DNA from: DAHVFY01 sp040388665
Lineage (GTDB): Bacteria; Chlamydiota; Chlamydiia; Chlamydiales; Rhabdochlamydiaceae
DNA: 64,000 nt
Assembly: GCA_040388665.1 (NCBI GenBank)
Contig: JAZKBL010000013.1
Location: forward strand, 1-64,000
Direction: 5' to 3'
Shown: in pieces, positions 51,468 to 60,664 of the stretch
Layout of the letters: each line of letters opens with the position of its first letter
Numbering within the stretch: the stretch's first letter is position 1
Program-made: the position numbers and the translations under genes
The notes under the pieces: model-generated
Told to the model about the DNA's origin: nothing
The model's database searches: none
The model's input: the letters and a program-made list of their open reading frames with translations, nothing else

Positions 51468-52780
51468 ACCTATTAATTGTTGGTACGGGTTATGTCGGTC
51501 TTGTAACCGGCGCTTGTTTTGCTGAAATGGGTCATCATGTCATATGTCTAGACATCAACCAAGAAAAGATTGAAAAATTAAAAAAGGGGGATCTCCCCTT
51601 CTATGAACCTGGCTTAAAAGAGCTTGTCAAAAGAAATTCAGAAGCTTTTCGTCTTAGCTTTACGACCGACTATAAAACAGCTGTTGCAGCAGCTCTTGTT
51701 TGCTTTATTGCAGTGCCAACACCTTCTGATGAAGATGGTTCTTGTGATCTGCGTTATGTTCTTTCTGCTGCCGCTCAAATCGCAGAACATATGAATGGAT
51801 ACAAGCTTATTGTGAATAAATCTACAGTTCCTGTAGGTAGCTCTCAAAAAGTAAAAGAATCTATAAAGTCTGTACTTCATAACAAGGGCAAGGATTATCC
51901 CTTTGATGTTGTTTCAAACCCTGAATTTCTTAAAGAGGGATCAGCTGTCAGCGACTGCATGAAGCCTGATAGGATTATTCTTGGTGTCGACAACGCAACG
52001 GCAGCAACCTTAATGAAAGAGATCTATTCTGCATTTACTCTTAATCACGACAGAATCCTTATCATGGATCCTATTTCTGCTGAAATGACAAAATATGCGG
52101 CCAATGCAATGCTTGCAAATAGAATTTCCTTCATGAATGAACTTGCAGGACTTTGTGAAAAAGTCGGCGCTAACATCAACGAAGTGCGCGTCGGTATTGG
52201 CTCAGATACACGTATTGGCTATCAATTTTTATATGCAGGAATTGGTTACGGCGGATCTTGTTTTCCAAAAGATATTCGAGCGTTACGCTCAATGGCTAAA
52301 GATGTCAATTACGAAACTCCACTATTAGAAGCTGTTAACACCATTAACGAACGGCAAAAAAAATGGCTTGGTGAAAAGATACGTAAGCATTTTGGAGATG
52401 TCTCAGGAAAAACAATCGCTATTTGGGGCCTTTCATTTAAGCCCAATACAGATGATATGCGCGAAGCACCTTCTCTTAATCTCATTGAGGAACTTCTTGC
52501 ATCAGGTGCTCATGTGCGTCTTTTCGATCCGGCAGCGATTCAAACAGCTCAAAAATCAATCCCCGCCCACCCAAACATTCACTGGTGTCAAGATGAGTAT
52601 GAAGCTGCCCACAAAGCGGATGCTATTGCTCTTCTTACGGAGTGGAAGCAGTTTCGTTTCGTCGATTTTACACTTGTACTTGAAAAAATGATGGGAAAAG
52701 CCTTCTTCGATGGACGTAATCAATACAAAATCCACGAAATGCGCTCTAAAGGTTTTGAGTATTTTGGAGTAGGTGTTTAG
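51464..52780 (+). CDS. ugd: UDP-glucose 6-dehydrogenase
   Basis: A 438-aa enzyme. NAD loop MNLLIVGTGYVGLVTGACFAEMGH, SNPEFLKEGSAV, the catalytic Cys in GIGYGGSCFPKDIRAL, then the C-terminal UDP-binding domain (AIWGLSFKPNTDDMREAPS and LTEWKQFR). It makes UDP-glucuronate for surface polysaccharide. With the sugar transferase 2 kb downstream it hints at glycan synthesis. Translation appears coupled to lolD. Confidence 0.95.
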   Translation: MNLLIVGTGYVGLVTGACFAEMGHHVICLDINQEKIEKLKKGDLPFYEPGLKELVKRNSEAFRLSFTTDYKTAVAAALVCFIAVPTPSDEDGSCDLRYVLSAAAQIAEHMNGYKLIVNKSTVPVGSSQKVKESIKSVLHNKGKDYPFDVVSNPEFLKEGSAVSDCMKPDRIILGVDNATAATLMKEIYSAFTLNHDRILIMDPISAEMTKYAANAMLANRISFMNELAGLCEKVGANINEVRVGIGSDTRIGYQFLYAGIGYGGSCFPKDIRALRSMAKDVNYETPLLEAVNTINERQKKWLGEKIRKHFGDVSGKTIAIWGLSFKPNTDDMREAPSLNLIEELLASGAHVRLFDPAAIQTAQKSIPAHPNIHWCQDEYEAAHKADAIALLTEWKQFRFVDFTLVLEKMMGKAFFDGRNQYKIHEMRSKGFEYFGVGV

Positions 52781-53596
52781 ATGGATATCAGTGCACTCTT
52801 AAGTCTTATTGAAAGCGCATTACAAAGATTATTCCCCGCTAAAGATTCTCTTTGGGAATCTGCTCGTTATTCCCTATTTTCCGGAGGCAAAAGACTACGG
52901 CCCCTCTTAACACTTGCTACAGTTGTCGATTTAGAACATGATGTAAACACAGCCCTTCAACCAGCTTGCGTCCTTGAACTCATCCACACCTATTCTCTCA
53001 TCCACGATGATCTCCCCTGCATGGATAACGATGATGTCCGCAGAAGTAAGCCCACACTTCATAAAATTTATACCGAGGGCCATGCTGTATTAACGGGGGA
53101 CTTTCTTTTAACACACGCCTTTGAGCTTTTAGCGACATCTCCAAACCTTTCCTCTGAGCAAAAACTGGATCTTATAACAACTCTCAGCTCAAGAGCCGGA
53201 GCCTTCGGTATGATTGGTGGTCAAGTAGAAGATATCCGTGCAAAAGGTGCCAAACTTGAAAGCGAAAGCTTAAGATTCATCCATTTTGGAAAAACAGCTG
53301 CGCTGATGATTGCATCGCTTGAATTTGCAGCGATTCTATGCAAACTGACAAAAAAAGAGCGGACACTCCTCATCGAAGCTGGCGAACACCTAGGTCTTGC
53401 ATTTCAAATTAAAGACGATCTTCTTGATAGCAACGTAAAGGAGGAGCCCTCGGCTGTCGCTCTTTATGGCATGCTTGGAGCCAAAAGACTGGCTGAAGAA
53501 CACTTTGAAAAAGCACAAGATGCATTTAACGCTCTTGCACATCCCCTTCCCCTCCTACGAAAACTCAGCTCTGCCCTCATTGAAATTCCAACATAA
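52781..53596 (+). CDS. ispA: Polyprenyl diphosphate synthase (farnesyl/geranylgeranyl type)
   Basis: A 271-aa trans-isoprenyl synthase. First aspartate motif LIHDDLPCMDNDDVRRSKPTLH and second FQIKDDLLD, with GGKRLRPLLTLA (IPP-binding) and MIGGQVEDI. The first motif is the longer DDxxxxD bacterial form. It condenses IPP units, feeding undecaprenyl and quinone synthesis. Slightly short (IspA is about 299). It begins directly after the ugd stop. Confidence 0.92.
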   Translation: MDISALLSLIESALQRLFPAKDSLWESARYSLFSGGKRLRPLLTLATVVDLEHDVNTALQPACVLELIHTYSLIHDDLPCMDNDDVRRSKPTLHKIYTEGHAVLTGDFLLTHAFELLATSPNLSSEQKLDLITTLSSRAGAFGMIGGQVEDIRAKGAKLESESLRFIHFGKTAALMIASLEFAAILCKLTKKERTLLIEAGEHLGLAFQIKDDLLDSNVKEEPSAVALYGMLGAKRLAEEHFEKAQDAFNALAHPLPLLRKLSSALIEIPT

Positions 53597-53622
53597 GCGT
53601 TTTTAGAGAAAAAGGACAATCC

Positions 53623-54750
53623 ATGATAAAAGAAATCAGCAATACACCTGCTTTATTTATAAATACATTTATTCCAGAAAAAAAACTTTCAAATTGTTAT
53701 TTATTTAATTGTTTGAAGAGCGTTTTTAGTTATATCGGTAAGTTATTTTCTTCTATTTTTCATAGAAAAAACCCTGAAAACTCGCTTCAGATCGATTCTA
53801 ATAACAGCTCTAGCGAAAGCTCGAAGAGCGGCAAACCTATCAAAAAGAAATATATCGACTGTAAAATCCCTTCAGACCTTCTTAACCCTGCGTGGAAAAA
53901 AATCATCCCTGAAAGCAGAGGCATGCCAGGATCTGGGAGCCTTTCTCATTTGCGCGAAGTTTATTTATCTCAACAACAAAAATGTGTTGTTAAAATCAGC
54001 TCGGAGGTGGATCGCAAAAGAAAAGGCTCTAATAACTCGTGGCCTCATGCTGAAGAGATTGCTTACAAAATCAATAAGCTTTTTGCTTGGAAAGTGATTC
54101 CTAAGACGAAAATTATCCATGGCTCGCAACTTACAAATAACACAAAATCAAAATATGTCAATATTCAAAACTCCATGACACTTGAGTCTTTGCCTAACCT
54201 CGATCGTCTTACTTTCACATTTCAAAGTTTTATAAAAGGAAAAACTCTTCCCTTGCATAATACGGGCTATCAAAAAATCCAAGATAAATCCTATCAAAGG
54301 GCTTATCTTCTTAATATGATCCTTGGTAAAAGGGATGCACGAGCAGACAATACGATGTATGATTCTACAAACAAAGAAATCTTTGAAGTTGACAATGAAT
54401 CTCTTGGTCTTAAAAATTATTCTCTCAAAGGTGTCCTGAGAAAGTTTAAAAAGCTTCAAAAAAAACCAATTGACCTAACTATTCTTAATGATATCTCAAA
54501 GGCGGATATTCAAAGTTTTACGAGGATTAAAGAAAAATATGAAACCAAAGATTTAAGCTTATTAAATCTTTGGCTCGCAGAAAATTCTGACTCCACAAAA
54601 GCTTCAGAAAACGAGATCAACCTCTATTGGGAAACCATTCGAACAAACTTCATCACTTTACAAAGCACAATTAAAACACTGCAGACAACACAAAAAAGCT
54701 TTACCATCAAGCAACTTGAAAAAGCGTACACACAAGCGCGTGCAAATTAA
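53623..54750 (+). CDS. PI3/PI4-kinase-like fold protein, candidate effector
   Basis: A 375-aa protein without signal peptide. The N terminus (1-75) has one hydrophobic patch and a Ser-rich linker. The core can be aligned by motif to PI3/PI4-kinase-like proteins: Lys124 in CVVKIS, AEEIAYKINKLFAWKVIPKTKII (helix with Glu144/145 and the dispensed V-P-x-T turn), then GKRDARADNTMYD with Asp238 and Asn243 (D-x4-N catalytic loop) and IFEVDNESLGL with Asp257 (metal-binding, DxxxxxG). All key positions are present. This is a motif reading, not a search. It sits between ispA and the sugar transferase in the same direction. Could phosphorylate host lipid or protein. Confidence 0.6.
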   Translation: MIKEISNTPALFINTFIPEKKLSNCYLFNCLKSVFSYIGKLFSSIFHRKNPENSLQIDSNNSSSESSKSGKPIKKKYIDCKIPSDLLNPAWKKIIPESRGMPGSGSLSHLREVYLSQQQKCVVKISSEVDRKRKGSNNSWPHAEEIAYKINKLFAWKVIPKTKIIHGSQLTNNTKSKYVNIQNSMTLESLPNLDRLTFTFQSFIKGKTLPLHNTGYQKIQDKSYQRAYLLNMILGKRDARADNTMYDSTNKEIFEVDNESLGLKNYSLKGVLRKFKKLQKKPIDLTILNDISKADIQSFTRIKEKYETKDLSLLNLWLAENSDSTKASENEINLYWETIRTNFITLQSTIKTLQTTQKSFTIKQLEKAYTQARAN

Positions 54751-54791
54751 TTCTTGCAAACAGAGTTTACATGCATGTAGCATTGTAACTT

Positions 54792-55445
54792 ATGTCTACC
54801 AAAAATTGTTCTTACCAAGAGCATACGCTTAAACCATTTTCTGACTTTAAAAGGCTTTTTGATATCGCCTCAAGCCTTTTTCTAATTTTAATTTCATTCC
54901 CCTTTTTCTTAAGCATCGCCTGTTTAATAAAACTCACCTCAAAAGGCTCTGTATTTTATGGAGGCTACCGCCTCGGAAAAAATGGTGAGCTTTTTTGCTG
55001 CTGGAAATTCCGTACAATGTATCCGGATGCTGAAAAAAAATTGGAGGGATATTTAGACAAAAGCAAAGAGCTCCGTAACGAGTGGAATCAATACCTTAAA
55101 TTAAAAAAAGACCCGAGAGTCACTTGGATAGGTAGGGGCTTACGCAAAATGTCCCTTGATGAACTTCCTCAGCTTTGGAATGTTCTTAAAGGAGATTTAA
55201 GTCTTGTTGGCCCTAGGCCTTATCTTGTAGAAGAAGTTCAAAGCATTCTAGGTGCAAGAGCTCATAAAATTCTTTCTGTGAGGCCCGGCATTACAGGTTT
55301 ATGGCAAGTATCTGGAAGAAACAATATTCCCTTCTCTGATAGAATTAGACTTGATGAGGAATACGTAATGAAAAGGTCCTTTTATCTTGATCTAGTGCTT
55401 CTTTGTAAAACGATTCCGACAGTTATTTTTGCAAAAGGGTATTAA
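54792..55445 (+). CDS. Undecaprenyl-phosphate sugar phosphotransferase (bacterial sugar transferase family)
   Basis: A 217-aa protein with one membrane helix at about 28-50 (DIASSLFLILISFPFFLSIACLIKL). The catalytic domain has YGGYRLGKNGELFCCWKFRTMYPDAEKKL, GRGLRKMSLDELPQLWNVLKGDLSLVGPRPYLVEEV and RPGITGLWQVSGRNNIPFSDRIRLDEEYV, all hallmarks of PF02397. It loads the first sugar phosphate onto the lipid carrier for polysaccharide or glycan assembly. Short monotopic form like PglC or the C-terminal half of WbaP. The next gene starts on its stop (TAATG). Confidence 0.93.
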   Translation: MSTKNCSYQEHTLKPFSDFKRLFDIASSLFLILISFPFFLSIACLIKLTSKGSVFYGGYRLGKNGELFCCWKFRTMYPDAEKKLEGYLDKSKELRNEWNQYLKLKKDPRVTWIGRGLRKMSLDELPQLWNVLKGDLSLVGPRPYLVEEVQSILGARAHKILSVRPGITGLWQVSGRNNIPFSDRIRLDEEYVMKRSFYLDLVLLCKTIPTVIFAKGY

Positions 55446-55936
55446 TGACGCTTCCTTTTTTCTTAGGGCTTCTTGCAGCTATATTTTGCTCTATTTTTTT
55501 CCCAAACTTTCACGTGCTGCCTTTTGCTCCATTTCTAGCCATTGTATGCATGCGTAAAAGCTTTCTTGCTGCTTTATGGCTCTCTATGCTCTCTGGTTTT
55601 ATCATGGATCTTATAACTTCAAGCGTAGGATTTGGACTCAACGCCCTCACATTTGTGATCAGTACAAGCGTCATGTATCAACAAAAGCGTCATTTTTTTG
55701 TAGATAGCCCTCTTGCATTATCCATTTATACAACACTTATCGCTTCCCTTGTTTCACTTCTTCTACTATTCATTCAAGGAATCCGCTTTTCTCTACCTCT
55801 TCTCTTTAGTGAATTAGTTTTTATGCCCATTCTTGATGGGGTCTATGCATTTTTATGGTTTACTTGCCCTTTGAAATTATATCATTATGGAAAAAGGATG
55901 GGATGGCGTCATGTATTTAAATGGAGAATTAATTAA
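55445..55936 (+). CDS. MreD-like small membrane protein
   Basis: A 163-aa protein with about five membrane helices. The stretch LWLSMLSGFIMDLITSSVGFGLNALTFVI resembles the conserved core of MreD (G-x-x-x-D-x-x-x...G-x-x-A-L), and the gene length matches MreD (about 160). MreD works with MreC and RodA in cell-wall elongation. No mreC is adjacent. The call is plausible only; a generic membrane protein is possible. Confidence 0.55.
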   Translation: MTLPFFLGLLAAIFCSIFFPNFHVLPFAPFLAIVCMRKSFLAALWLSMLSGFIMDLITSSVGFGLNALTFVISTSVMYQQKRHFFVDSPLALSIYTTLIASLVSLLLLFIQGIRFSLPLLFSELVFMPILDGVYAFLWFTCPLKLYHYGKRMGWRHVFKWRIN

Positions 55937-56784
55937 TGATCCTTGATGGAAAGCATATTGCTGAAGAAATAGAAAAAAAAATTAAGCAGACAATCGAAGA
56001 AAAAACTTCTGTAAGACCACCAGGTCTTGCCTTTATTCGTGTTGGGGAAAACAGCGCTTCAAAAACATACATCAAAATGAAAAAGCGTAAATGTCAGGAA
56101 GTTGGCATTCTTTCTTTTGATAAAGAATTCCCTGAAACAGTTTCAGAATCCACTCTTTTAAAAGCCATCCATGAACTCAATGAAGATGGCTCTGTCGACG
56201 GTATTCTTGTACAGCTTCCTTTACCCGGCCACATTTCTACGTTAAAAGTGATTGAAAGCGTCTTACCAAGCAAAGATGTCGACGGATTCCACCCTATTAA
56301 TCTCGGCAAAGTTCTCATCGGTGAACCCGAGACATTTTATCCATGCACACCTCATGGCATCCTTATGCTGCTTCACCACTATAAAATCCCCATTTCCGGT
56401 AAGCACGCTGTGATCGTTGGTCGTAGTAATATCGTAGGTAAACCTCTTGCCGCAATGTTAATGCAGAAAAATCCTGAAACTAATGCCACAGTAACCATCG
56501 CTCATAGTGGAACAAAAAATCTTGCAGAGGTCTGTAAAACAGCTGATATTCTCATTGCCGCGATGGGAACCCCTAAATTTATTAATGCATCTTTTGTAAA
56601 ACCCGGAGCCGTTGTCATCGACGTCGGGATTAACCGTTTTGACGGTAAAATTGTTGGTGATGTTGATTTTGAAAGTGTCTTCCCCCTTACCTCTTGCATC
56701 ACACCTGTACCTAAAGGAATAGGTCCTATGACAATTGCTATGCTCCTCTCAAACACTTTGTTAAGTTATATGCGTAGCATCTAA
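55936..56784 (+). CDS. folD: Methylenetetrahydrofolate dehydrogenase/cyclohydrolase
   Basis: A 282-aa bifunctional enzyme. RVGENSASKTYIKMKKRKCQEVGI holds the catalytic Lys and Tyr; DGILVQLPLPGH, PSKDVDGFHPINLGKVLIG and PCTPHGILMLL follow; KHAVIVGRSNIVGKPLAAMLMQ is the NADP loop. It makes formyl-THF for initiator tRNA and purines. The ATG overlaps the preceding stop by one base. Confidence 0.96.
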   Translation: MILDGKHIAEEIEKKIKQTIEEKTSVRPPGLAFIRVGENSASKTYIKMKKRKCQEVGILSFDKEFPETVSESTLLKAIHELNEDGSVDGILVQLPLPGHISTLKVIESVLPSKDVDGFHPINLGKVLIGEPETFYPCTPHGILMLLHHYKIPISGKHAVIVGRSNIVGKPLAAMLMQKNPETNATVTIAHSGTKNLAEVCKTADILIAAMGTPKFINASFVKPGAVVIDVGINRFDGKIVGDVDFESVFPLTSCITPVPKGIGPMTIAMLLSNTLLSYMRSI

Positions 56785-56809
56785 ACACATTCTATGGTAT
56801 ATATTGCCC

Positions 56810-58951
56810 ATGGCAAAAAAAAAAGATCCGCATCTATACGAAAATCTTTCAAAAGTTTTACAACAATGCATGAAGGGAAAGCGATATACCCCTATTGGTC
56901 AAACAGCTCTTTTTAAAAGACTTAAAATTCAAAAGGAACTTCACCCGTTGTGCAAAGAGATCATGGCAGACCTCGTTAAGGAAGGGGTACTCACCTGTGA
57001 TAAAAAAAGATATTCATTAAAAACACATGACATAGAAACAATTTTAGGAACGCTCCGGCTACATCCCAAAGGTTTTGGGTTTGTTATCCCGGACAATCCT
57101 GCACAGTCAGCAAGCGACATCTTCATTCCCAAACACCTTACAGAAAGCGCTGTCGATGGAGATAAAGTTGAAGTTGCCATTAATCCCAGTTCTAACCCTG
57201 AAAAAGGTCCGGAAGGAAAAATTGTTTGCATTACCAAAAGAGGCCGTAGCCATTTAGCGGGAACTGTCCGTAGTATTGACCGTCAAAAAATGGCTTTTGT
57301 TCACGTTCCTATTTTAGGAAGCTCAAAACAAGCAATCGTTGAAAAAGCCGGCGATCTTAAAGTTGGAGATCGAGTCATCATGAAAATCCTCGAATGGGGA
57401 GATCGTGAAGAATCGACATATTGTGAAGTCACACAAAAAATCGGCCATATTTCCGATCCTTCTACAGATATCTTAGCAGCTACCGAAGAATTTGACCTAC
57501 CAACATCTTTCCCTAAAGCTGTCATTAACGAAGCTAAAAGTTTTGGTAAATCCGTTTCAGCCAAAGACAAAAAAGCAAGAAAAGACTTAAGCGAACTTGA
57601 GTGCTTTACAATAGATCCGGAAACTGCAAAAGATTTTGACGACGCTCTTTCTATCCGTAAAACAAATAAAGGACATTACCAACTCGGTGTCCATATTGCG
57701 GACGTTGCTCACTACGTCAAACAAGATTCAGCACTGGATATTGAAGCATTTAAAAGAGCTAATTCTACTTATTTTCCAGGAACCTGTATCCCTATGCTGC
57801 CTGAAGAGCTCTCCAATAACTTGTGCAGTCTACGTTCCGGTGTTTTTAGATTGACATCCTCTGTCTTAATGGAGTTCGACCCTTCCGGCAGTCTTCTTAA
57901 ATACAAGATCGTTCGCTCTTATATCAAAAGCAAAAAGCGCTTCTCCTACGAAGAAGCCAAAGATGTGATCGATGGAAAAACTAAAAGTGTTCATGCTCCC
58001 TCTCTTAAACTCATGGTTGAACTCTGTCTTTTGTTAAAAAAACAGCGCTATGCACGAGGAAGTGTGGATTTTAGCCTTCCTGATCTTGTCCTAGAAGTCG
58101 ATAAAAAAGGGGAACCGAAAGGAGTTAAATGGGTTGAATATGACATCTCCCATCAGCTTGTTGAAGAATTCATGCTAAAAGCCAATGAAATTGTTGCCCT
58201 CGACTTATCTAATCGAGGCAAAGAGTTACTTTTCCGCACACATGAACCGCCTACAGCAGAAAACTTCGAGGACTTTTTCAATCTCGCTAGATCCTTTGGA
58301 TTCATCGTGCCCGATAAACCCACCTCACAAGAAATTCAACATCTATTTGAACAAGCAAAAAAAACACCTTACATCAAGCAACTTTCGATCGGCTTCATTA
58401 GAAGCATGAAACTTGCCTACTATTCTAAAGAAAATGTCGGTCATTTTGGACTTAGCTTAGAGCACTACACACACTTCACAAGCCCTATCCGCAGATATTG
58501 CGATTTGATCATCCACAGACTCCTATTTGATGAAGAATCAGAAGATATCGATCTAAAACAGATCGCTCTTAAATGTTCTGAGCAAGAAAGAGTCAGTTTT
58601 CGAGCTGAAATGAGCGTAAAGCTTTTAAAAAAGCTGCGTTTGCTTAGCCGCTACTTCAAAGAAGATCCAACACGCGAATACAGCGCGATCCTTAGTAAAG
58701 TCAAACCGTTCGGTCTTTTTTTTGAACTCTCAGAATTAATGCTCGAGGGCTTTCTGCATATTTCTGAGCTCGAAGACGATTACTTTGTTTTTGATTCTCG
58801 TAGAGGAGTTCTTGTTGGCAAAGACACAAGCAAGATCCATTCTAACGGAGATAAAATTTCTGTGCGCATTGTTTCCATAGACCTTATTCTTCTTGAATCG
58901 AAATGGGAACTTGTTTTCTCCCAAAAAAAGAAAAAACCACGCCGCAAATAA
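56810..58951 (+). CDS. rnr: Ribonuclease R
   Basis: A 713-aa exoribonuclease. I start at ATG 56810 (MAKKKDPHLYENLSKVL) rather than the TTG two codons earlier. Domains: N-terminal winged helix (about 1-70), cold-shock domains (about 75-235, ILGTLRLHPKGFGFVIPD), RNB catalytic domain (about 255-590) with FTIDPETAKDFDDALSI and HVIDVAHYV-type HIADVAHYVKQ, HFTSPIRRYCDLIIHR, and a C-terminal S1 domain ending in a basic tail (KKKKPRRK). It degrades structured RNA 3' to 5'. Confidence 0.95.
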   Translation: MAKKKDPHLYENLSKVLQQCMKGKRYTPIGQTALFKRLKIQKELHPLCKEIMADLVKEGVLTCDKKRYSLKTHDIETILGTLRLHPKGFGFVIPDNPAQSASDIFIPKHLTESAVDGDKVEVAINPSSNPEKGPEGKIVCITKRGRSHLAGTVRSIDRQKMAFVHVPILGSSKQAIVEKAGDLKVGDRVIMKILEWGDREESTYCEVTQKIGHISDPSTDILAATEEFDLPTSFPKAVINEAKSFGKSVSAKDKKARKDLSELECFTIDPETAKDFDDALSIRKTNKGHYQLGVHIADVAHYVKQDSALDIEAFKRANSTYFPGTCIPMLPEELSNNLCSLRSGVFRLTSSVLMEFDPSGSLLKYKIVRSYIKSKKRFSYEEAKDVIDGKTKSVHAPSLKLMVELCLLLKKQRYARGSVDFSLPDLVLEVDKKGEPKGVKWVEYDISHQLVEEFMLKANEIVALDLSNRGKELLFRTHEPPTAENFEDFFNLARSFGFIVPDKPTSQEIQHLFEQAKKTPYIKQLSIGFIRSMKLAYYSKENVGHFGLSLEHYTHFTSPIRRYCDLIIHRLLFDEESEDIDLKQIALKCSEQERVSFRAEMSVKLLKKLRLLSRYFKEDPTREYSAILSKVKPFGLFFELSELMLEGFLHISELEDDYFVFDSRRGVLVGKDTSKIHSNGDKISVRIVSIDLILLESKWELVFSQKKKKPRRK

Positions 58952-58974
58952 CAAATAAAGCTGAGTACTAATTC

Positions 58975-59003
58975 TTGAATTCGGTTGCGTATAAAGTTAA
59001 AAT
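58975..59003 (+). promoter_or_regulatory. Promoter of the DUF502 pair
   Basis: TTGAAT (58975-58980), 17 bases, TAAAAT (58998-59003). Transcription would start about 10 bases before ATG 59020, a very short leader. Confidence 0.55.
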
Positions 59004-59019
59004 CGGCTATCAATAACTC

Positions 59020-59679
59020 ATGAAAAAGTATTTTCTTACAGGCCTTGTCATCCTTCTGCCACTCGTCGTTACGATCATGGTTATCACCTTTCTTGTGAAT
59101 TTTTTAACGCAACCCTTTATCGGAATAGTTTCAAGTTTCCTATGCCGTTTTCATATTATCAATGAAGGCTTTCTTTTTTTATCTTCAGAGCAACTTATCC
59201 GCTATAGCAGTCAGCTTATTGCTATTCTTCTTCTCTTTTTTGTAACTCTAGCTCTTGGATTTATTACTAGATCCATTTTTGTTCACAGCATTTTCAAAAT
59301 TGGTGACAGGATTATTCACAAAATTCCTATTATTAAGACGGTCTATAAAACAACCCAAGACATCATCAATACGCTTTTCACTTCTGACAAAAACTCATTT
59401 AAGCAGGTAGTTTTAGCTCCTTTTCCTCGTGATGGAATCTATGTCTTAGGCCTTGTTTCCCGGGAATCTCCATCAGAGTGCACGCGCAAAGCAGGCGACA
59501 CCCTCATCTCTGTTCTCATTCCCACAACTCCAAATCCTACGACGGGATATTTGTTAATGTATAAACGAGACGACCTTATTTTCCTCGAAATGAGACCGGA
59601 AGAAGCGATTAAGTACATTGTATCTTGTGGTGTGATCATTCCTGAAGATCGTTCAATCATTCCTCCTAAAGCGACATGA
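59020..59679 (+). CDS. DUF502-family membrane protein 1
   Basis: A 219-aa protein with the DUF502 start MKKYFLTGLVILLPLVVTIMVITFLVNFLTQPFIG, a second helix (LLLFFVTLALGFITRSIF), and the soluble block IHKIPIIKTVYKTTQDIINTLF, then FKQVVLAPFPRDGIYVLGLVS and VLIPTTPNPTTGYLLMY (the family's V.VPTTPNPTSGFL). Function of DUF502 is unclear. Its stop overlaps the start of its paralogue as ATGA. Confidence 0.9.
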   Translation: MKKYFLTGLVILLPLVVTIMVITFLVNFLTQPFIGIVSSFLCRFHIINEGFLFLSSEQLIRYSSQLIAILLLFFVTLALGFITRSIFVHSIFKIGDRIIHKIPIIKTVYKTTQDIINTLFTSDKNSFKQVVLAPFPRDGIYVLGLVSRESPSECTRKAGDTLISVLIPTTPNPTTGYLLMYKRDDLIFLEMRPEEAIKYIVSCGVIIPEDRSIIPPKAT

Positions 59680-60344
59680 AGAAATACTTTCTTACAGGTC
59701 TTATCATTTTAGCCCCTTTTGCTTTAACTCTCGTCATCGTGATCTACCTTTTCGATCTTTTTACAACACCTTTTTTAGGGCTTGTAGAAGGCCTTGTCAC
59801 TACTTTTGCAGAAACATCCCCACATAAATTTTTACAGCACAAAAATTTAATCCTTTTTTTCAGCCGCGTAATCGCTCTGATTACTCTAGTTATTGTTATT
59901 CTGCTTTTGGGGTTTTTAGGGAGGAAATTCTTTTTTGACACCCTAATACATTGGATCAATAGAATTTTTCTCAAAATCCCTTTTGTAAAAAATGTTTATA
60001 GAGTTTCAAAAGATGTCACGAAGGCTTTTTTTGCACAAACAGGCAAAACATTCAAAAAAACAGTTCTTCTTCCCTTTCCCCATAAAAACACTTACAGCCT
60101 CGGATTTGTCACCGGAAACATTCCTGAACCCATAAAGCGTATTCTTAAAGATGTAGATCTTGCAGTATTCGTCCCAACCGCCCCACACCCTTTTTCAGGA
60201 TTTATCGTCCTCACATCAAAAGAAGAAGCACGTGAGGTCGATATCACTACAGAAGAAGCGTTTAAATTCCTTGTTTCCTGTGGCGTTGTCATGCCCGGAG
60301 AACCCGTTCCTGAAAAAGAAAATACCTCTAAAAACTCTGTATAA
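59676..60344 (+). CDS. DUF502-family membrane protein 2
   Basis: A 222-aa paralogue of the preceding gene with the same motifs (MKKYFLTGLIILAPFALTLVIVIYLFDLFTTPFLG, LKIPFVKNVYRVSKDVTKAFF, AVFVPTAPHPFSGFIVL). Two helices, then a soluble domain. The tandem pair likely arose by duplication and may act as a heteromer. Ends in a charged tail (PEKENTSKNSV). Confidence 0.9.
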   Translation: MKKYFLTGLIILAPFALTLVIVIYLFDLFTTPFLGLVEGLVTTFAETSPHKFLQHKNLILFFSRVIALITLVIVILLLGFLGRKFFFDTLIHWINRIFLKIPFVKNVYRVSKDVTKAFFAQTGKTFKKTVLLPFPHKNTYSLGFVTGNIPEPIKRILKDVDLAVFVPTAPHPFSGFIVLTSKEEAREVDITTEEAFKFLVSCGVVMPGEPVPEKENTSKNSV

Positions 60345-60359
60345 TTTTTTCTTTCTTAC

Positions 60360-60388
60360 TTGCGCATTTTGAACCTTAAGTCTATAAT
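60360..60388 (+). promoter_or_regulatory. Promoter of the small basic protein-ybeY cluster
   Basis: TTGCGC (60360-60365), 17 bases, perfect TATAAT (60383-60388). The 85-base leader that follows has an extra Shine-Dalgarno-like GGAGG at 60403-60407 with no ATG nearby. Confidence 0.65.
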
Positions 60389-60478
60389 GACTGCAAGTTA
60401 ACGGAGGAAATTACAAAATCTACAAAGGGCATCACCCGACTGCAGTTTTGCTAATTCCCTCACATTAGGAGTTTTCTC

Positions 60479-60652
60479 ATGGTACGCATCAGCAAACAAG
60501 AAGAAAGAAGAAGCAGAAACCCGCACCGTCGGCGTCATCCTTCTCCTAAAACAGGCAGATTAAAAGACAATCTTCCTGCTGGATTCAAACCACACGCCAA
60601 TGCCTTAGAAGGAAGTTTAGCAGAGGCCACCTTCATCCCTAAAATCAAATAG
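60479..60652 (+). CDS. Small basic protein, conserved position before ybeY
   Basis: A 57-aa protein with Arg/His-rich N terminus (MVRISKQEERRSRNPHRRRHPSPKTG) and a less charged tail (NLPAGFKPHANALEGSLAEATFIPKIK). AGGAG stands about 6 bases before the ATG. I recall short genes at the same position in Chlamydia (CT421.1/421.2 next to ybeY). The composition suits an RNA- or ribosome-binding protein, but that is a guess. Confidence 0.75.
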   Translation: MVRISKQEERRSRNPHRRRHPSPKTGRLKDNLPAGFKPHANALEGSLAEATFIPKIK

Positions 60653-60664
60653 GACTTAAAAGCT

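Noticed and set aside
56804..56812. TTG start for ribonuclease R
   Set aside because: ATG two codons later gives the normal start with basic N terminus.
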